64,000 nt of DNA from positions 20,296,649 through 20,360,648 of the forward strand of contig NC_084890.1 of assembly GCF_958979055.1 (NCBI RefSeq), written 5' to 3'. This stretch comes from Alnus glutinosa. Lineage: Eukaryota; Streptophyta; Magnoliopsida; Fagales; Betulaceae. This document shows, one piece after another, positions 32,895 to 45,585 of this stretch. How positions within the stretch are numbered: position 1 is the stretch's first letter; the number at the start of each line of letters is the position of its first letter. Both the position numbers and the translations under genes were made by a program. Under the pieces are notes generated by a model, which had not been told where the DNA came from, searched no databases, and saw only the letters and a list, made by a program, of their open reading frames with translations.

Positions 32895-35800
32895 ATGGCT
32901 GAAACAAATGCTGCAACCAACTCCTCTGTATCCAATCTCCCAAACATAACCCAGTTCAGCTTGGTCAAGCTTGATGGCCCAAATTACCTGGCATGGGTCT
33001 CACAGTTCCTTCCCATTCTTCATAGCTATGAACTTATGGGACTGGTGGACGGTTCTGAACCTTGTCCCCCAAAGCTCCTGACCAATACTGAAACCAATGA
33101 GCAGGTTCTCAACTCTACATATGTTTTATGGCAGAAAAGAGATCAACATCTACTAAGCTAGATTCTGTGCTCACTTGAACTAGCTCTCATTTCCTCCATG
33201 TATGGATTGAACACTTCACATGAAGCGTGGAGTGCCTTGGCTGAAAGGTTTGCAAGTCAGTCAAGGTCACATATCTCTTATCTCAAAAGACAGCTCCAAA
33301 CGTTGCAGCAAGGGAGCAAGTCTTGCACTGAATACATCCGACTAGCTAAGCAATGGGCAGACCAGTTAGCAGCTGCTGGAAAACCAGTTGATGAAGATGA
33401 TCTCATCTCTTACATCATAAGCGGTTTGAATCCCACCTTTAATTCCTTTGTTACTGCATTTTCTCTTGCCATTCGAACTACTGAAATGAGCTTTGCAGAT
33501 TTTCAAACTGAGTTATTAAGTCATGAAAAGTTGCTAGACAACCAACAACAAAATACCCCTGCATCAGAAACTAATTCATTTGCTTTCTACACCAACAAAA
33601 CCGGTCCTTCCACCTTTCATCCATCCAACAGGAAGCCAAAATTCCCACCAAAAACTCCCTCTCGTTTTTCAACTCCATCTCCCAGATATTCAACTTCAAC
33701 CACTCGATTTTCAATCCAACCAACCAGACCTCACACTCCTAGCAGAAACACTACATCTACTGTCACACCAAGAGCTTCTTTCAACAACACTCACTCGGTT
33801 GCTTGCCAAATCTGTGGCAAGTTTAACCACATGCATTGGATTGCTACCACATGATGGATTATGCCTATCAAGTCAGACTTCCACCACCACAACTTCAAGC
33901 TATGGTTGCTCACCATCATGCTGAGATTGATAGCCATGAATGGCTAGCCGATTCAGGTGCTAATACTCATGTTGCAACAGATCCTACCACCATCAACAAT
34001 CCACAACCATTTGGAGGAACTGAAACAGTAGAGGTTGGCAATGGAACAGGTTTGGATATCACTAGCATTGGCTCATCAGTAGTTCAGTCCAAATCCTCTC
34101 AGCCTTCTCAATTTCTGCTCAAAGATATCTTACATTGTCCCTCTGCATCTGCCAATCTTCTGTCCATTAATAAGTTTTGCCGTGATAATCATTGTTCCTT
34201 TGAACTAACTGGTTCCCATTATACTGTGAAGGACAACTTGACGGGAATCGTGTTGCTCCAAGGCCTCAGTGAGAATGGCTTGTACCCTATCTCTTTGCAC
34301 CGTTTGCAGTCCAGTTTACAATCCAATAAATTGAAGGGCTTTGCTGCTTTTGTTGGAGTCAAAACCAGTGATATGGTGTGGCATCAAAGACTCGGGCATC
34401 CCTCCAATGCAGTCTTCCATCGTGTCATGAGTATTCAACAACTTCCTGTGTGTGGTTCACTTAAAACCCTCAATGTCTGTGAGTCATGTCAGCTTGGGAA
34501 ATCCAAGCAACAACCTTTTTCTTCTTCCTCTAGATGCACTAAGTCACCCTTAGAGTTAATCCACTCAGACGTTTGGACATCTCCCGTCTCTTCAATGAGT
34601 GGATGTCGTTTCTATGTGATCTTTGTCGATGATTACAGCCGGTACTCTTGGTTGTATCCTATTATCAATAAAAGTGATGTTTTTCAATGCTTTGTCAAGT
34701 TTAAATTGTTAGCAGAAAAACAATTTTCTACTGCTATTAAACAACTTCAATGTGACAATGGAGGAGAATATACATCTAACCAATTCAAAGAATTTCTCTC
34801 TCAAAATGGTATATTGCACCGTCTCACATGCCCTCATACGTCTCAACAAAATGGAGTGGCTGAGAGAAAACACAGACATGTTTTTGAACTTGGTTTCACC
34901 CTTTTAGCTCAATCCGGCTTATCACCTAAATATTGGGTAGACTCCTTCCTAACTGCAATTTACTTAATTAACCGGCTGCCTACACCAGTTCTCAACAATG
35001 ACTCTCCATTTTTCAAATTGTTTGGCAAAGACCCTGACTACACTTCTCTTAGATCATTTGGTTGTCTTTGTTATCCCTTACTTCGACCCTATGCCTCCAA
35101 TAAACTCTCCTTTCGCAGCAAACCATGTATATTCCTTGGTAGGGGTGTAAACGAGCTGAGCTACTCGTGAGCTTACTCGGGATCGGCTCGAATAAACTCG
35201 ACTCGTGCTCGAATCGATTATTAAATGAGCTATTCGTGAACACGAAAATCAAACTCGATTATTAAACAATGCAAACTCGTATAAACTCGGCTCGACTCGT
35301 ATATATATATATATATATATATGTTAAAAATAAGTTTTAATTTGTTAATATATAACTTATTTGTACAATATACTATATATAAGCATGAATTAAGTAACAA
35401 ATAAAAATAGTCAATAAATATTAATTGATTATAATTATTTGGTTGTATCAATATGTATATAAAATAGTAAAAGTGAATAATATTAATACTTAATTGTTAA
35501 TCATATAATCATATGATATAATGACAATTCAAATACTTAATCATATAATTCATATTATATTATTTATGTAATATAATATGATTATATGATCATATAATAA
35601 TATAATTAACATTGTAGCATATAACATGTAATTATTGATTCACTATATTCAATGTTATAACTTATAAGTATTATTATTAGATACTTATGAATCATTACAT
35701 CACCGTCATCACGTGATTCAAAATCTAAGATCATATGAGCATACAAATAAAATGATTAAGTATTTAGATACTTAGATACACTGATTAAGTATGATGTAAG

Positions 35801-38800
35801 ATTTTAAGTATCTAATAATTATTAATAATACTTAGAGTCTTAGATACAATGATTAGGTATATAGATTATATACATAAGTATGAATTCATATTAATTATAC
35901 GAATTATAATAACACTTTTTAAACTTAATCATATTATTCATATATAATGACAATGTAATTCATATAATCCCAAATTAAGTTATTAGGATTGGTCGATTGG
36001 TTCGATTGGAATTACTAATGTGTTAATTATGATAATAATTTAGGTGTTATCATTAGAATTTATATCATATGATATAACATTGTGCATTTGTGCTACATAA
36101 CCATTAGATATGAATCATATGATCTAAGAATTATCATTAGACTTTAAAAAAAAAAAAGGTATTATTATCATTTGATATATAGAACCATATGAAAATATAA
36201 TTATTATAATTATTAATGTTTTAACTTAATATTTATATTGACTATTGTTACATTTTTTTTTATTTATAATTAAATGACATAAATTTCCTACAAACCAGTA
36301 GGTATGAAATTTAATACAACTCACATATAAGATTAACATGTGTCCCTTAACATGTGAGAATCACATGTTTTAATAACAAGTGCTTCTTGTAAGAATTCAA
36401 TGTCCCACATGACTTGACACATAAGACAACTTATTAGACTCGATCTTAATGTGTAAATTAATCCTCCTTTATTAATTGTTGGTTAATGGTTAATTAATAC
36501 ACCTTAATAAAGTGTTGGTTAATTAACTACGAGAAGTTAATGATTCTTATTAATTAATTCTAACTTTGATGGAAAGTAGAATTAATGGTAATAAAAGAAC
36601 AAATGTTAAACTCGTATAAGCTCGGCTCGACTCGACTTGACTTAATTATTACCGCTCGAATTCGGCTCGAGCTCGTGATGAATAAGCTCGAGATCGGCTC
36701 GGGCTCGTGATGAATGAGCTCGAGCTCATAATGAATGAGCTCGAGCTCGGTTCTGGCTCGCTCGAGCTCGGCACTGGCTCGCTCGAGCTCGGCTCATTTA
36801 CACCCCTATTCCTTGGTTATGTTACAAATCATTATGGCTACCGTTGCCTAGAACCACAAACTCAAAAGGTTTACATCTCAAGGCATGTTGTCTTCGATGA
36901 GTCCAAATTTCCTGCCAAGGGTACAAGCTTTCCTCAAGGGTCCTGCACTGTCACAGCAACACCAGGTAATTCTCTCCCTTTTTCGCCTATATCTTCTGAA
37001 TCACAAGTTCCCATTTCCACTCATATCACTTGCCACCCATCCTTTTCTCATGCTGCCACAGGTCACCCACCTTCACATGAGTCAGCACCTACTTTTACTC
37101 CCCTTAGTTTAACAAGCCACGAGACTACACACATGCAGCAATCATCTCATTTAACTCCCACTATTGCAGAACAGCCTGACTCCACCCCTGAACCCATGTC
37201 CCCCACTCACTGCCCCACTAACACAGACCATTCTCTCTCCATACCTGAACCTTTATCTCACACTCAGGACTCTTCACTTGACTTCATGATAACACATCCT
37301 ACCGAACCCTCTCCTTCCCCAATTCCATCTGCTGCCACGTCCTCTCCTTCAAACCAAACCAAAATCCTCACAAGATCACAAACCTCTACACTTCCCACTT
37401 CCACCCGTATGCTCACCCGATCTCAAACAGGCCACCTTAAACCAAAACAATTTCCTAATTTTAAAATGTTCCATACTCGCCATCCTCTTCTCTGTCTCCA
37501 AACAATTCAGTTACCTCCTATACCTTCCACCTACAAACAAGCTGCAGAACACCCTGAATGGATTGAAGCCATGACTAGTGAGTACAATGCTTTGATATCC
37601 AATCACACTTGGACTTTATGTCCTCGACCTCTCAATCACAATGTGGTCCAGAACAAATGGGTATTCAAAATCAAACAAAAACCTGATGGAAGTGTTGATA
37701 AATTCAAAGCCTGACTTGTTGCTAAGGGTTTTGATCAAAAATGTGGTATTGACTACCATGAGACCTTTAGTCCAGTTGTCAAGCCAGCCACCATCCGACT
37801 ACTTCTCACATTGGCAATCCAATTCAATTAGGAACTTCGTCAACTTGATGTGTCAAATGCCTTCCTTCATGGCATCCTTGATGAAGAAGTCTACATGGAG
37901 CAACCACCTGGCTTCATTGATCCCTCTTGTCCCGACTTCGTGTGTCGCCTTCATAAGTCCATCTATGGACTCAAACAAGCTCCAAGAGCTTGGTTTACCC
38001 GCTTAGCTCATGCTCTCTTAAACATTGGTTTTCTTGCCTCTCAAGTGGATTACTCTCTCTTTATATACCACCATGGCAGCATCCACATATTCATTTTAGT
38101 GTATGTTGATGATATAATCATTACTGGGAATCATAATGCCACAATTACAGCATTGATTGCTATGTTGCAGCTTGATTTTGCCATGAAAGATCTTGGTGCC
38201 TTAAGTTACTTTCTTGGTATTCAAGTCCTTCGAGACTCTAATGGCATCCATCTTAGACAGACAAAATACATCACAGATTTACTCAATCGAGTCAATATGG
38301 CTGAATCTAAGCCCTATCGAGCTCCCTGTGTAGCAGGAACTAAAATGTCCAAGTTTGAAGGTGAACTCCTCACTGATCCCACCACATTCAGACATATTGT
38401 TGGAGCTTTGCAATATGTAACCCTCACCAGGCCTGACATTGCTTACTCAGTCAATCAATTATGCCAACACATGCACAACCCCACCTCAGTTCACATGACT
38501 ACAGCCAAGAGAGTTCTTCGATATCTCAAAGGTTCAATCGACTATGGTCTATACTATTGCAAAAGCTCTCTTCTTCTTAATGCCTTTTGTGATGCAGATT
38601 GGGCAGGAAACCCCGATGACAGGCGTTCTACCTCCGGATATGGTATTTTTCTTGGTTCAAATCTCATTTCTTGGTCTGCCAAGAAGCAAAGTGTAGTGTC
38701 TCGCTCAAGCACCGAAGCCGAATACCGCTCTATGTGTCTCACCACAGCTGAAATGTATTGGCTTCGTATGTTATTTAAAGAATTACATCTCCCTCTTCTT

Positions 38801-39244
38801 TCTTCCCCGACTCTGTGGTGTGACAATTCAGGAGCGCTTGCCTTAGCATTCAATCTGGTCTTCCACGCTAGAACTAAACACATTGAAGTGGACTTCCATT
38901 TTATCCGAGAAAAAGTCACCAACAAGGATATCACCCTCAAATACCTGCCTACTTCAGCACAATTAGCTGACATCTTTACTAAAGGTCTCCCTGCCCACCG
39001 ATTCTGCTTCTTAAGAGACAAACTGAGGGTTTGCTCACCCATCAGTTTGCCGGGGGGTGTTAAGGATAAATCAACTCATCCTTACTTGAACAAGCTTTCC
39101 ACTGATGCAAGCTATCAGTCCAACAAATCTCCATTGCAGGACTCCACCAATGCAGAACACAGCACACAGAAACTCATGCAATCTGCCCACATCACTTGCA
39201 CAGCACGTCATCAGCAAGTCCACACATCTAAACCATTTTCTTGA
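32895..39244 (+). pseudogene. Copia element 1 gag-pol polyprotein, broken
   Basis: ATG at 32895. Domains in order: Gag (FSLVKLDGPNYLAWVSQFL), a disturbed zinc knuckle (CQICGKFNHM), protease (WLADSGANTHVA), integrase ([39 protein letters not shown]), RT ([28 protein letters not shown]) and RNase H (FCDADWAGNPDDRRSTSG; WCDNSGALALA; ARTKHIEVDFHF). Breaks: TAG at 33159-33161, a frameshift in the zinc knuckle near 33830, a hAT insertion after KPCIFLG (35140-36808), TGA at 37712-37714 and TAG at 37829-37831. The frame on both sides of the hAT is the same. The last ORF runs into the 3' LTR. Confidence 0.92.
35140..36808. mobile_element. Non-autonomous hAT-like element, 1669 bp, inside copia element 1
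   Basis: Terminal inverted repeats TAGGGGTGTAAACGAGC and GCTCATTTACACCCCTA, with an 8-bp TSD TTCCTTGG at 35132-35139 and 36809-36816 (8 bp is the hAT rule). Both ends carry many CTCGAGCTCGGCTCG-type repeats (35150-35300 and 36610-36800). The centre is extremely AT-rich without an ORF, and includes an (AT)n run near 35302 and a MITE arm at 36284-36370. It disrupts the copia polyprotein just after integrase. It is a passenger depending on an outside hAT transposase. Confidence 0.93.
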
Positions 39245-39511
39245 TCTCTCTAACCATATCTCTGCTCCTCTGTCACAGCAGCTTACTTGGATTACTAGAT
39301 TAAGTTTACTTAGTTGACATTCCAAAGCCTGTAAATACATCTTAGTTTTCTGTTTTGTACGCTGGTCTTTGACCACTTGAAATGTATATTCACTCTCTTG
39401 TAATCGTCTATAAATATCAATGAAACACAAACTGTTTTGGTTAAGATACCAAAACAGCTTTTCATTTTCTCTTGTTCATGGTTAAAACATCTTTCCCTTT
39501 TACATCTTACA
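39058..39511 (+). repeat. 3' LTR of copia element 1
   Basis: 454 bp from TGTTAAGG to CTTACA, preceded by the polypurine tract. It matches the assembled 5' LTR, with one difference noted (C at about 39360 versus T at 32709). Confidence 0.93.
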
Positions 39512-39516
39512 CTACA

Positions 39517-39912
39517 CACCATTGGTACCAACGCAACTATAAATTGTGAACTATTAACCATAGGGTCAAGCTAGCTTATATACGTACCGTACCCGTGTCT
39601 GCCATCTTTACATAACGATCAACAGTATATGTTCAATTCTCAAAATGCGTAATCTATCATTTGCAGTTATAACCATTCGATAGAAATAGTAGGCTCATAA
39701 CATAAATAAACGTTTTATCATTTATAATGGAAAATACCACAATTACAAAACAAAAAAACCCAGCATTTAATGTCATTTTTTTTTTTTTTTTTTTTGCTTA
39801 TGTCGTTTTAAACAAGCGACATGATTTTTACGGTTAACATCGTTTAAAAAGAAACAACTTCATTTTTGTGTCCTTTACTTATAAAGCACGCAAATTTAAA
39901 AATATAACATCA
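39517..39912. other. Intergenic unit 1 sequence between copia 1 and the second solo LTR
   Basis: Co-linear with 56275-56673 of unit 2, with scattered differences. It includes a long T-run (39779-39795) and a GTCGTTTTAAACAAGCGACAT palindromic patch. No gene. Confidence 0.6.
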
Positions 39913-39917
39913 TTTAC

Positions 39918-42900
39918 TGTGAAGACCGAGAAATTAAATAGGGAGTTTAACGACTAATAAGATTATATTTATTAAATTGATGTGCTCGATATTTTTATGA
40001 TGGAAATAAAATACCAAGGTGTTAAGATGAATAAATTATAGTAGGTCTCATTTGAGTAAATAATTAAGCACATTAACCAATGTGTTGATAAAATTAAATG
40101 TGGGGGTTAAATAGCAATTAACAAATAAAAGAATTAAAGTTGAGGGGCATTTTAGTAATTTTCCTCTTTTTCTCCCTTATCCATTTTCTTTTCCTTTTCT
40201 TTTCTTCTTTTTCTCCTCGGTGGACAGCAGTCCACGACTGCTTGTTCTTTTCTTGTTGTTCTTCTTTCTTCTTCTTTCTACTTCTTCTCTGTTCTTCTTT
40301 TCTTCTTCTCTTTACCAAATGAGAGAGTTGAGAGACAGTGAGAGTGAGATCGTGGGACTGAGAGAGAGTGGAGAGACAGAGAGATGAGACCGAGAGAGAG
40401 ATGCCGTGAGGAAGACCTGACCTCCGTGAGGTTAGGTTTTCCGACCAACCATGGTGAGTCTCAGGGGACGCCGGCGGAGCTGGAGGACGCGATTTTCGGC
40501 GTGGCAGAGTGATTTCCGGCGGAACCCAGACCCAATTTCTGGCGAACTCGTGCGTTGAAACCCATCTAACCCGTGAGACCCGAGAACCCGTTGGACCAGA
40601 TCCTCCATGATCGGCGGCCGGGGCTGAAATCCGGCTGTCCCTTTAGCAGTTTCCGGCGAGTCATGACCCGTGTGTGTGTGAAACTCGTGCAACCCGAAAC
40701 ACGTGACCCATGACCCGCTGAACCCATGTGGAGACCCGGTTCTCCATGTGTGTTTTCCGGCAACATTTCCGGCGACTGCCAGTGGCGTTTTCCGGCGGAT
40801 TTATTGAGGAAAATCCCCAAGGTATAAATTCTATAATTTATATGGATTAATTTGTTGATTGTTGAATTAGGGTTTGATAATTTTTGGGGGATTCTCTATT
40901 GGTTGGTTAGAGGATTTTGCATTGATTAATGATAGGGTATTTTTGATTATTGATCTCCCTGTTTTGGTTTTCTCCTTGTTAGCCGATTGTCTATGAGGTT
41001 GGATTGTGTGTTGTTCCGGCCAGTGAGTGTTTGTGGTGTGTTCGGTGGCTGTGATTTCTGTGGGTGTTGTAGCTTGGATTTATTTCCCCGGTAATGGTTG
41101 ATGATTTTCAGAATTGGGTTAAGTTTTGGGAAGAAATTTGGTGGATTGCTATGGCTTTTGTTAAATCTGAATCTAGGGTTTTGTTTGTGAATTTTGGGGC
41201 TTTTGTTATGATGTTTGGATGGGTTGGATTCTTGAGTGTTGGTGATTTTTGGGAGATGATGGGCTGATTAGTGTAAATTTGATGGGTTGGTTTGGAATAA
41301 GTTTTGACAAGATTTAGAGTTGCATCTTAGGGTTGTTTAGAGGTTAAATATTATGGGTGTTACTCTTTATACCCAAATGAGTGTTTTGATCATGTTTTGA
41401 GGCTTTCACTTAGTTGGAAATTATATATGAATTGGTATTGAATTGTGAATCAAGGTTATGTGATTTTGGGTGCTAGGAGGTTTAGTTAGTTGTGTTTATG
41501 AGTTTGGTTTGTTGGTTATTCTGTCTATGAATGAGATTGGATTCATTGACTTTGGATTATATTTTACGGGTTTTAATAGGCTGATTTGGTGTGGTGCCTA
41601 TTGGGTGAGTTTTGTGGTTATGTTGTGTTAGATTGTTGATGGTTGAATGTATGTGGCTAATTAGAGATGCTTTAGGTGAGAAGGATGTAGTTTTGGAATT
41701 GAATCTTTCGATTATTTTGCTATAGGTTCATAATCATTTAAAGGGAGTCAATTAGCTAGTTTTGATATGGAAGTTAATTTATTTAGATCCTTTGTGTGAA
41801 AAGCAAATACGGTTAAAATAAAGAATCGATTATCGTTGTGTCTAATCGAATAAAATGAATATGTAATAGTTAAAGAAAGAATGAGTAGAAGTAAAGTGTC
41901 AAATGTTAGGTTTTATGAGTTAGTTATAGAAATATTTACCTAACTATAAATAAATTAAGGGAATGGGTAAATAAAGTAAATGTAAGAATATAGTAAATAA
42001 ATGGAATTATACTTGGTCCAGTTTAGTTATCAACCAATGATTCATTAAGATCCTATAACCTAATATTAGAATAAAGTACTTAAATATGCCTCCGAACTAA
42101 GCTTGAGCTTGTTAAGTATATATATATATATATATGAGTTAAATATATATGTTGTGAACTTAGTAAATAGCAACAAGCTATAAAATGGATTAGGAATAAT
42201 AATGTGACACAATAGTAATAAATAAACTAATGAAATAGTAGATGCGTTTTCTAGTTAATAAACAAGATAAGACACCAACCTATAACCAATGACTAATCTA
42301 ATAATAGTTTAAGATATCTAGATAGCTTAGAAGCGAGTGACGTGACGTATGAGCATGCGGGTAGTTAGGATGTCATAGAGTATGTGATTCAATAGTGTAG
42401 TCTAACGATACCAATGTTTGCAGGATCGTGTTCGAATTGGAGACTTTAATTGGTTCTCCAATGTAGAGTCCAAGTGACTAGAGTTCAAGGGAGTGTTCGA
42501 GTTGGAGTCCAATGCAGCCAAGGTGGGTATTCCACTCACTGAGAAAATATATATTTTTATATGTATTGAATTGATAAAAATATATATCTTGTTTATGAAA
42601 CGGAACCAACCATATGATGAAATGTATATGCTTGGAGATGATTTATTAGTTTCGATTATGTTTAAACTATATCAATGATGTTTAAGAGATAGTGCAAGAG
42701 TGAAAAGTATTGACTAGATTTAAAGTGTTAAGTTCTGCGGTTGAGATTTAAATTATGCAAATTGTTTGAGAACATGTCATGTTGAAACTGCGCAGATTTG
42801 ATAAAGAAACTAAGTTTTGAATGATTTCAAAGTGTTGGATTAAATGCTGGATTTGTTTAGTTTTGAGAGGACGTAATTTAACAACTGCATAATTTCAGCG

Positions 42901-44229
42901 TGACACAGTAGGAAATATATACTGGTCAAGCACGGAACATTGAGCATGTAGTATAGAGCATACATATCAGAGTAACAGTATCAGCAAAGTAACAGTATCA
43001 GCACATTGAGGCAGTATCAGCAACACATTGAGGCATGCATAGCATATATAGCATTGTTTTGTGAGATATGTTTTTATGTTATGAGTAGATTTTACTAGAC
43101 GTGTTGGTATGCATAAGTGTCTTAAATGAAAAGCGCTTATGTATATTTCTATCGGATAATAGCATACATTGAACTTGAAAGTACATGGATACATGATTGC
43201 CCAGGCGCGAGTAATGGCATGTCTATGAGTAAGAAGGTTGACTGTTCTTGTTCTTCAGGAAAGACGTGTTAGCATGATTGAGTTTAACTCTAGTGCTCTC
43301 ATGATCTACTGACGTTCAAAGCACGAAGCTGGAATACGATTAGAGATGGTGTTGCGAGTGTTTTGTTGAAGGATGTTATCCTAGTACGAAAAAGTAAGAT
43401 GCCATGTTCTTTGCTTAAGACCTATGTGTATACGTGATATCTGTGATGGAGTGATCGTGTGCACATATGTCCAAGCGACCGGTGAAAAGTATTATTATAG
43501 ATGGGTCTATATGTAGAAACTTCCAAGGAGGGATGTCTGGAACTTCTACATGTTTTCACAACTATATAGTATGTTTTAAATGATTTCTGAATAGTCGGTG
43601 TTTGCTGCATTAGCTGTTGGTAAATTGTGGCTAATATAGTGTTCGCACGACTAAAATAATATAAAGGTTGGTTCTTTGTGAAAACTCAGTTAGTCTTATA
43701 CCACTGAGGTCTTAGTGTGTTTCATGCTAAGGCGGTGAACTCATTCTTTCACCTATGCGGATGTGGATACCACCACAACCGTGTAGATGATATTCCTGTG
43801 ATTGCAGGTACTCTTGAGGCGGATGATGATCCGGTAGCTCACTACTTGGGATACTACGATTGAAGCCCATAGCGACAGTCGTAGTGGGATGGGACTGAGG
43901 TGTCCTCATTTTGGGTACTTTTGTATATGGCTTGTGACGTGTGTGTCACATTATTTTGTATAAGCCATTCTTTTGTATTAGTAATATGTAGTTAAACTTT
44001 AAACAGATAGATTTGTGTTATGGCTCACTTATGTATAGATAACAGGTTCATTTATAGTTATGCTTTTCCGCTATGTGTATTGGTATCATGATTTATTCCG
44101 CTGTAGATGTAACTCTGTATATCAGGTACATGTTATGGGACATGTCTATGTTGGCTGAGCGACACTTAGTCGTGCCACTGCGATGACTCGTTTATGTTTG
44201 TAAAAAAAAAAAAAAAACGGGTCGTCACA
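39918..44229 (-). mobile_element. Second solo LTR of the same long-LTR family (4312 bp, reverse orientation)
   Basis: On the minus strand it begins TGTGACGACCCG and ends CGGTCTTCACA. The TSD TTTAC lies at 39913-39917 and 44230-44234. It is homologous along its length to 28084-32438, but in opposite orientation and with clear divergence and indels. No internal region or partner LTR is present. The empty site (CATCATTTACCCACAAAG) is preserved in unit 2 near 56670, so this insertion and its collapse to a solo LTR happened in unit 1 after the duplication. Confidence 0.92.
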
Positions 44230-44234
44230 TTTAC

Positions 44235-45404
44235 CCACAAAGAACATTAAATGAAGGCTAGCTTTAAGTCGTTTGAGAGTTGGAAACAATGTGGACAAAT
44301 AAAGCTATTTTATTGCGTCATTCACGTACACAGTCAGAAACGACGTGAAGTATTCACGTCTTTTGTAAAAAACGACGCAACCCTAATGTTTCGTCACTCG
44401 TGCACCATACTTTCCTCTCGTAGTCTTTCTGCCTCTTTCACAGCTTATTCATTCTTTCTCTACGTAACACCCCAGATTTTGAATTAGTAAAAGCGTAAGC
44501 GGAAACCTCTGATTTTCAAATGATGCTACTACATCATAAATATAATCTCGCAATAAAATATTATTTTCTTTTAAATACTAGGTATAAACCACATAACACT
44601 AGAGAGCTGATTGAAAATAAATTATTATTTTCTTTTATGTGCCACACACGGCACTATATACACTTAATTAAAAATTGACAATAGTACACACATTAAAAAC
44701 AAACACAAAGATAAAGGCTTGCTGTCCCAAAGACAAGCATCAAGCTCCTAGTAGACGGCTCAGAAACCATCAAAACTGGTGAAAGGATCATCGCCTACAC
44801 TCTCAGGAAGTATAATTTCTTACGGTTCACATTTATATAAAAACTTGGTAAAATAACACAACAAACAATATGCTTATTTAAACTAATATCCTGTCTCAGT
44901 AAGTATGGATTTACTTATTGAGATAGGACAATAAGTATCATGTCTCAGTAAGTAAATAAAACTAGTATTCTATCTCAATAAGTAAATCTTTATTTACTGA
45001 GACACAGGATATAGTGTTATAAAAGTTTTAATAGAGTTAGTATTCTAGATATATAAAAGAATTGGAGACTAGTTCTTCCTCGATGAATAAAGAAATAGTT
45101 AGACCCTAAAATAGTCTTTAAAGGATTTCAATGAATGGTAAAACCCGGCCCTAACCGCACATAAACCTATGGATAATCACACAGATGATCGCATGCCATC
45201 AAGTTGAGGCCTATAGGTCATGAGTAAGGTTTTCTCCTAGAAGTAGGAGATGGAATTTCAATAATATAAGAATATGGTGGAATTTCAATAATAAAAGGAC
45301 AAGGTGGAAAATTAGGGATAGTAACTCAATGTGTTATGACTATATAGTGATTAGGTCATAATGCATAAAGAGAGAGAGATGATGGTGCTTTGTTGATCAT
45401 TGAG
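44235..45404. other. Right end of duplication unit 1, non-coding
   Basis: Matches 56679-57836 of unit 2 closely. The 78-codon open stretch at 44251-44487 is present in both units but looks like a chance frame. A TAACACCCCAG motif at about 44465 resembles LTR starts, but no partner was found. Several CTCAGTAAGTA-type direct repeats lie at 44890-45010. Confidence 0.5.
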
Positions 45405-45510
45405 CCTTTATTTACGCTTATAGCTAGTACATAATATCCATGGAGCCTTTATTTACGCTTATAGCTAGTACATAATATCCATGGAGCCTTTATCTACGCT
45501 TCTATATAGT
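45405..45510. repeat. Short tandem repeat at the duplication junction (about 42-bp period)
   Basis: Three units of CCTTTATTTACGCTTATAG...CATAATATCCATGGA, the last with CTACGC. Unit 1 has only two such units (23257-23315) plus a partial one before them. The change in copy number coincides with the duplication junction. Confidence 0.75.
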
Positions 45511-45585
45511 ACGTAAAAGGAGGAATTGGGAAAAAAAGAAAAAAGGCTGCCTTATTGCTGAGTATAAGTTTTTCTATCTAAATGC

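Larger units (their letters stand above)
28046..39511 (+). mobile_element. Ty1/copia element 1 (unit 1 only), with two nested insertions
   Basis: Flanked by the 5-bp duplication CTACA (28041-28045 and 39512-39516). LTRs start TGTTAAGG and end CTTACA. Net LTR length is 454 bp on both sides once the nested solo LTR is removed, and I count one base difference between them. A primer-binding site (TGGTATCAGAGC, 32860-32871) follows the 5' LTR, and a G-rich polypurine tract (CCGGGGGG, 39050-39057) precedes the 3' LTR. The element is absent from unit 2, where the empty site CTACA lies at about 56270. Gag and RT style suggest the Ale/Retrofit lineage; this is tentative. Confidence 0.95.
23257..45404. 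repeat. Tandem duplication, unit 1 (22.1 kb including later insertions)
   Basis: Unit 1 holds the first BBE-like gene, AT-rich intergenic DNA, a copia RNase H relic, a copia insertion (28046-39511) and a solo LTR (39918-44229). Without these two insertions it is co-linear with unit 2. The right border is sharp: the sequence ending TTGTTGATCATTGAG at 45404 recurs at 57836, after which the two diverge. At 45405 the sequence jumps back to the start of the unit (CCTTTATTTACGC, as at 23257). Confidence 0.9.

Noticed and set aside
28084..44229. The two 4.3-kb LTRs as the two LTRs of one large retrotransposon enclosing copia 1
   Set aside because: They are in opposite orientation, each has its own TSD (CAAGC; TTTAC), and the first lies inside the copia LTR while the second lies outside the copia element.
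44251..44487. 78-codon ORF kept in both units
   Set aside because: No motif, and conservation is explained by the recent duplication.
44465..45404. TAACACCCCAG motif as the start of another LTR (also 56903)
   Set aside because: No matching end, partner LTR, PBS or polypurine tract found; present identically in both units as old sequence.
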